Below are positions 61,990 through 64,000 of a stretch of 64,000 nt of DNA, one piece after another (the first letter of the stretch is position 1; each line of letters begins with the position of its first letter). Both the position numbers and the translations under genes were made by a program. The notes beneath the pieces were generated by a model. The model was not told the DNA's origin and ran no database searches. It saw only the letters and a list, made by a program, of their open reading frames with translations. Origin of the DNA: Hominenteromicrobium mulieris (GTDB taxonomy: Bacteria; Bacillota; Clostridia; Oscillospirales; Acutalibacteraceae); NCBI GenBank assembly GCA_021029595.1, contig JAJJOY010000001.1, forward strand, positions 1 through 64,000, written 5' to 3'.

Positions 61990-62022
61990 GTGTATAAGCA
62001 AACAGGAAAGAAGTGTTTTTTG

Positions 62023-63105
62023 ATGCAGAAAATCCAGATTGAGCGTACCACTGCGCCTAAAGCGAAGCCGGCAGACGAAAGCAAGCTCGGTTTCGGTAAA
62101 ATCTTTACAGATCACATGTATGTGATGGAATATAACCCGGAGCAGGGTTGGCACGATCCGAAGATCATGCCGTATCAGCCGATCGTCCTTGATCCGTCCG
62201 CTATGGTTTTCCACTACGGTCAGGAAATGTTCGAGGGCATGAAGGCTTATAAATGCGCAGACGGTCGCATCCGTCTGTTCCGCCCGAACAAGAACATCGA
62301 GCGTGCAAACAACTCCAACAGAAGACTTTGCATCCCGGAGATCCCGGCCGATGATTTCCTCAATGCGATCAAGACGCTCGTCGCCGTTGACGCAGATTGG
62401 ATTCCGAGCCGCCCCGGCACTTCTCTTTATATTCGTCCGTTCGTCATTGCAACGGATCCGTTCCTCGGCGTACGCCCGTCGAACACCTATAAATTCATCA
62501 TCATTCTTTCCCCGGTCGGCGCTTACTACGAGAGCGGCCTCGACCCGGTAAAGATTTGGATCGAAGACGACTATGTACGTGCAGTCCGCGGCGGCATCGG
62601 CGAAGCAAAGACCGGCGGCAACTACGTTGCAAGCCTCGCGGCACAGGTAAAGGCACACGACGAAGGTTACTCTCAGGTTCTGTGGCTCGACGGTGTTGAG
62701 CGCAAGTACATCGAAGAAGTCGGTGCTATGAACATCTTCTTCAAAATCAACGGCACCGTTGTCACCCCGATGCTGAACGGCAGTATTTTGCCGGGCGTTA
62801 CCCGTGCATCCTGCATCGATCTCTGCAAGCACTGGGGTCTCCCGGTCGAAGAGAGAAGAATCTCCGTTGACGAACTCGTTGAGGCGGCCCGTACCGGTGC
62901 ACTTGAAGAGTGCTGGGGTAGCGGTACCGCAGCCGTTATCTCCCCGGTCGGCGCACTCCGTTACGAGAACGAAGTCATGCAGATCAAGGACGGCGGCATC
63001 GGCGAATTCAGCCAGAAGCTGTACGACACCGTCACCGGCATCCAGACCGGTAAGGTAGAAGATACCCTCGGTTGGACTGTGGAAGTCACACCGCTTGAGA
63101 AGTAA
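62023..63105 (+). CDS. ilvE: branched-chain-amino-acid aminotransferase
   Basis: 360 residues, fold type IV. FHYGQEMFEGMKAYK is at about 64-78, and the PLP lysine is in GEAKTGGNYVASL (about 194). LPGVTRASCIDLC and CWGSGTAAVISPVG are the other typical motifs. It catalyses the last step of Val, Leu and Ile synthesis and the first of their breakdown. The ATG at 62023 is preferred over the frame from 61990 because the promoter -10 lies in between. Monocistronic. Confidence 0.96.
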   Translation: MQKIQIERTTAPKAKPADESKLGFGKIFTDHMYVMEYNPEQGWHDPKIMPYQPIVLDPSAMVFHYGQEMFEGMKAYKCADGRIRLFRPNKNIERANNSNRRLCIPEIPADDFLNAIKTLVAVDADWIPSRPGTSLYIRPFVIATDPFLGVRPSNTYKFIIILSPVGAYYESGLDPVKIWIEDDYVRAVRGGIGEAKTGGNYVASLAAQVKAHDEGYSQVLWLDGVERKYIEEVGAMNIFFKINGTVVTPMLNGSILPGVTRASCIDLCKHWGLPVEERRISVDELVEAARTGALEECWGSGTAAVISPVGALRYENEVMQIKDGGIGEFSQKLYDTVTGIQTGKVEDTLGWTVEVTPLEK

Positions 63106-63124
63106 TTCGAATATTTGAACATTC

Positions 63125-63156
63125 AAAAGGCCGAGCCCGCGTGGTTCGGTCTTTTT
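63125..63156 (+). terminator. terminator of ilvE
   Basis: AAAAGGCCGAGCC (63125-63137) pairs with GGTTCGGTCTTTTT with two mismatches or G-U pairs; TTTTT follows. Confidence 0.85.
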
Positions 63157-63160
63157 GTAT

Positions 63161-63203
63161 AAAAGAAGAGCTCTGCGACCGGCAAAAGCCAAATGCAGAG
63201 CTC
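63161..63203 (-). terminator. terminator of tmcAL
   Basis: GAGCTCTGC (63168-63176) and GCAGAGCTC (63195-63203) form a perfect 9-bp stem. Read on the minus strand, TTCTTTT follows, just after the tmcAL stop. Confidence 0.8.
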
Positions 63204-63206
63204 AGT

Positions 63207-64000
63207 TTATATCCGAATCAGTTTTTCTGTATAATCCATGTTCGCAGGGCGGCGATGCTCTGTGCACAGGCTGTAAAGATTATCCGCGCGCGCTTCCAAC
63301 GCAAACACACGTCTGGCTTCCGGCGAAAGCTTCTTCACGTCCGCAGGGCGTGCGATGATTGGCAGCATCGGCTTCGCTTTGTGCAGGATCTCCGCGCCGC
63401 GGCTCGTCATACCTAAAATGCGCAGGTAGGGAGGCAAATTGGGCAGATCGTTCGTGATGCCCAAATACGCGCTTAAAACAATACGCCGAATACGCGCGTG
63501 ACTGTACCGCTTGGTTTTCACCGCATCAAACAGCCCTGTGCACGTTTCCGCCGTTTCGGCAGCCGCCAAAATGCGGTTTTCAATGCCCTCTGAAACATCC
63601 GGCACGCGGCGCAGGTCTTCGGGTGACATGGCAGAGACAGCCGCCAGCACCGCACGGTTGAGATACGAAAGGGAAGCGGGGTACTGCTTTTCCTTTTGCA
63701 GCGCACGAATACACACCGCCGTATTTTCCGGGACATACGCGGAAATCTCTTCACCCTCGGCACTCTTGCTGCGGATCAGGCTCGCCGATGCAAACGCGCC
63801 GTGCGCTTTGTCGCTGTCGTGGTCAATCGCGATACGCTGCACAGTCTGCGGCACGATATTAGAATTCAACGATAAGATCGCCTTGCAATACTCTATACCC
63901 AAAATGCAATTTGGCTTTGTGAGCAGCTCTGCGGTTTCTGCGCCGAGTGCCTTTTTCACAGCCTCCGTACGCGCCGCTGCAAACGAAACGCCTTTTGCAA
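63207..64000 (-). CDS. tmcAL: tRNA(Met) cytidine acetate ligase, 5' end outside the window
   Basis: The frame is open to the right edge; about 264 residues are visible, ending at 63207. The visible part starts GVSFAAARTEAVKKALG, then PNCILGIEYCKAIL, and later RRIVLSAYLGITN, all typical of the YlbM/TmcAL family. TmcAL acetylates the wobble cytidine of elongator tRNA-Met using acetate and ATP. The N-terminal nucleotidyltransferase HxGH motif lies outside. A GTG at 63957-63959 is internal. Confidence 0.9.
   Translation of the reverse strand, partial: AKGVSFAAARTEAVKKALGAETAELLTKPNCILGIEYCKAILSLNSNIVPQTVQRIAIDHDSDKAHGAFASASLIRSKSAEGEEISAYVPENTAVCIRALQKEKQYPASLSYLNRAVLAAVSAMSPEDLRRVPDVSEGIENRILAAAETAETCTGLFDAVKTKRYSHARIRRIVLSAYLGITNDLPNLPPYLRILGMTSRGAEILHKAKPMLPIIARPADVKKLSPEARRVFALEARADNLYSLCTEHRRPANMDYTEKLIRI

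Noticed and set aside
61870..62022. T-box or other amino-acid riboswitch before ilvE or leuS
   Set aside because: The leaders are too short (33 and 42 bases) and no conserved T-box sequence was seen.
1..64000. tRNA or rRNA genes, CRISPR arrays
   Set aside because: No cloverleaf-type T-loop sequences, rRNA-like blocks or regularly spaced repeats were noticed on either strand; a covariance search was not possible.

Overview
The window looks like a chromosomal segment of a moderately GC-rich, spore-forming Clostridia-type Firmicute, most likely an Oscillospirales/Ruminococcaceae relative. The placement rests on spoIIR and a PdaA-like deacetylase, AddAB rather than RecBCD, the order rplU-prp-rpmA-obgE with a cleavable L27 extension, Mini-RNase III, YesM/YesN-type regulation and sigma-A promoters with 17-bp spacers. 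It is inference from gene content and not a database match. No rRNA, tRNA, CRISPR array or complete mobile element was seen. The only mobile-element trace is the 3' end of a DDE transposase at the left edge.

Layout. 1-10.5 kb: transposase tail, zinc-ribbon membrane protein, O-acetylhomoserine sulfhydrylase, a lipoprotein, a divergent two-component system (minus strand), a PdaA-like deacetylase, a small membrane transporter and two overlapping flavoprotein genes. 10.6-13.5 kb (minus): L-cysteine desulfidase/serine dehydratase family protein, P-loop kinase, nucleoside hydrolase. 13.6-28.4 kb (plus): spoIIR, addBA, infC-rpmI-rplT, a TrmH-type methyltransferase, dprA, topA, trmFO. 28.4-40.0 kb: an accessory catabolic island. 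A minus-strand group (YesN-like regulator, YesM-like kinase, two FAD-dependent oxidoreductases) diverges from a plus-strand group (two LplB/YtcP-like permeases, a lipoprotein binding protein, a third FAD-dependent oxidoreductase). 40.0-53.3 kb: plsX, rnc, radical SAM protein, smc, ftsY, phosphoesterase, rdgB, yhbY, nadD, yqeK, rsfS, leuS. 53.3-64 kb: flavodoxin-like reductase, yebC, pyrBI, rplU-prp-rpmA, obgE, mrnC, a YitT protein, a 46-residue minus-strand gene, an RsmF-like methyltransferase, ilvE, and the 3' part of tmcAL.

How the genes work together. Most of the window is growth machinery: ribosomal proteins and assembly (infC, rpmI, rplT, rplU, rpmA, prp, obgE, rsfS, yhbY), RNA processing and modification (rnc, mrnC, trmFO, TrmH-like, RsmF-like, tmcAL), chromosome upkeep (addAB, topA, smc, dprA) and secretion (ftsY). 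The 28.4-40.0 kb island is the part whose function is not evident. It pairs a sensed, binding-protein-dependent importer lacking its own ATPase with three paralogous flavoenzymes and no glycoside hydrolase, which suggests uptake and oxidation of a small sugar-like solute.

Main points for a second look: that island; an AUU start for infC, and a second likely AUU start for the radical SAM gene overlapping the rnc stop; a short gene with a sigma-G-like promoter; a sigma-F-like promoter before spoIIR; TTGTAAG repeats in front of the first two-component system; and structured leaders before infC, topA and rplU.
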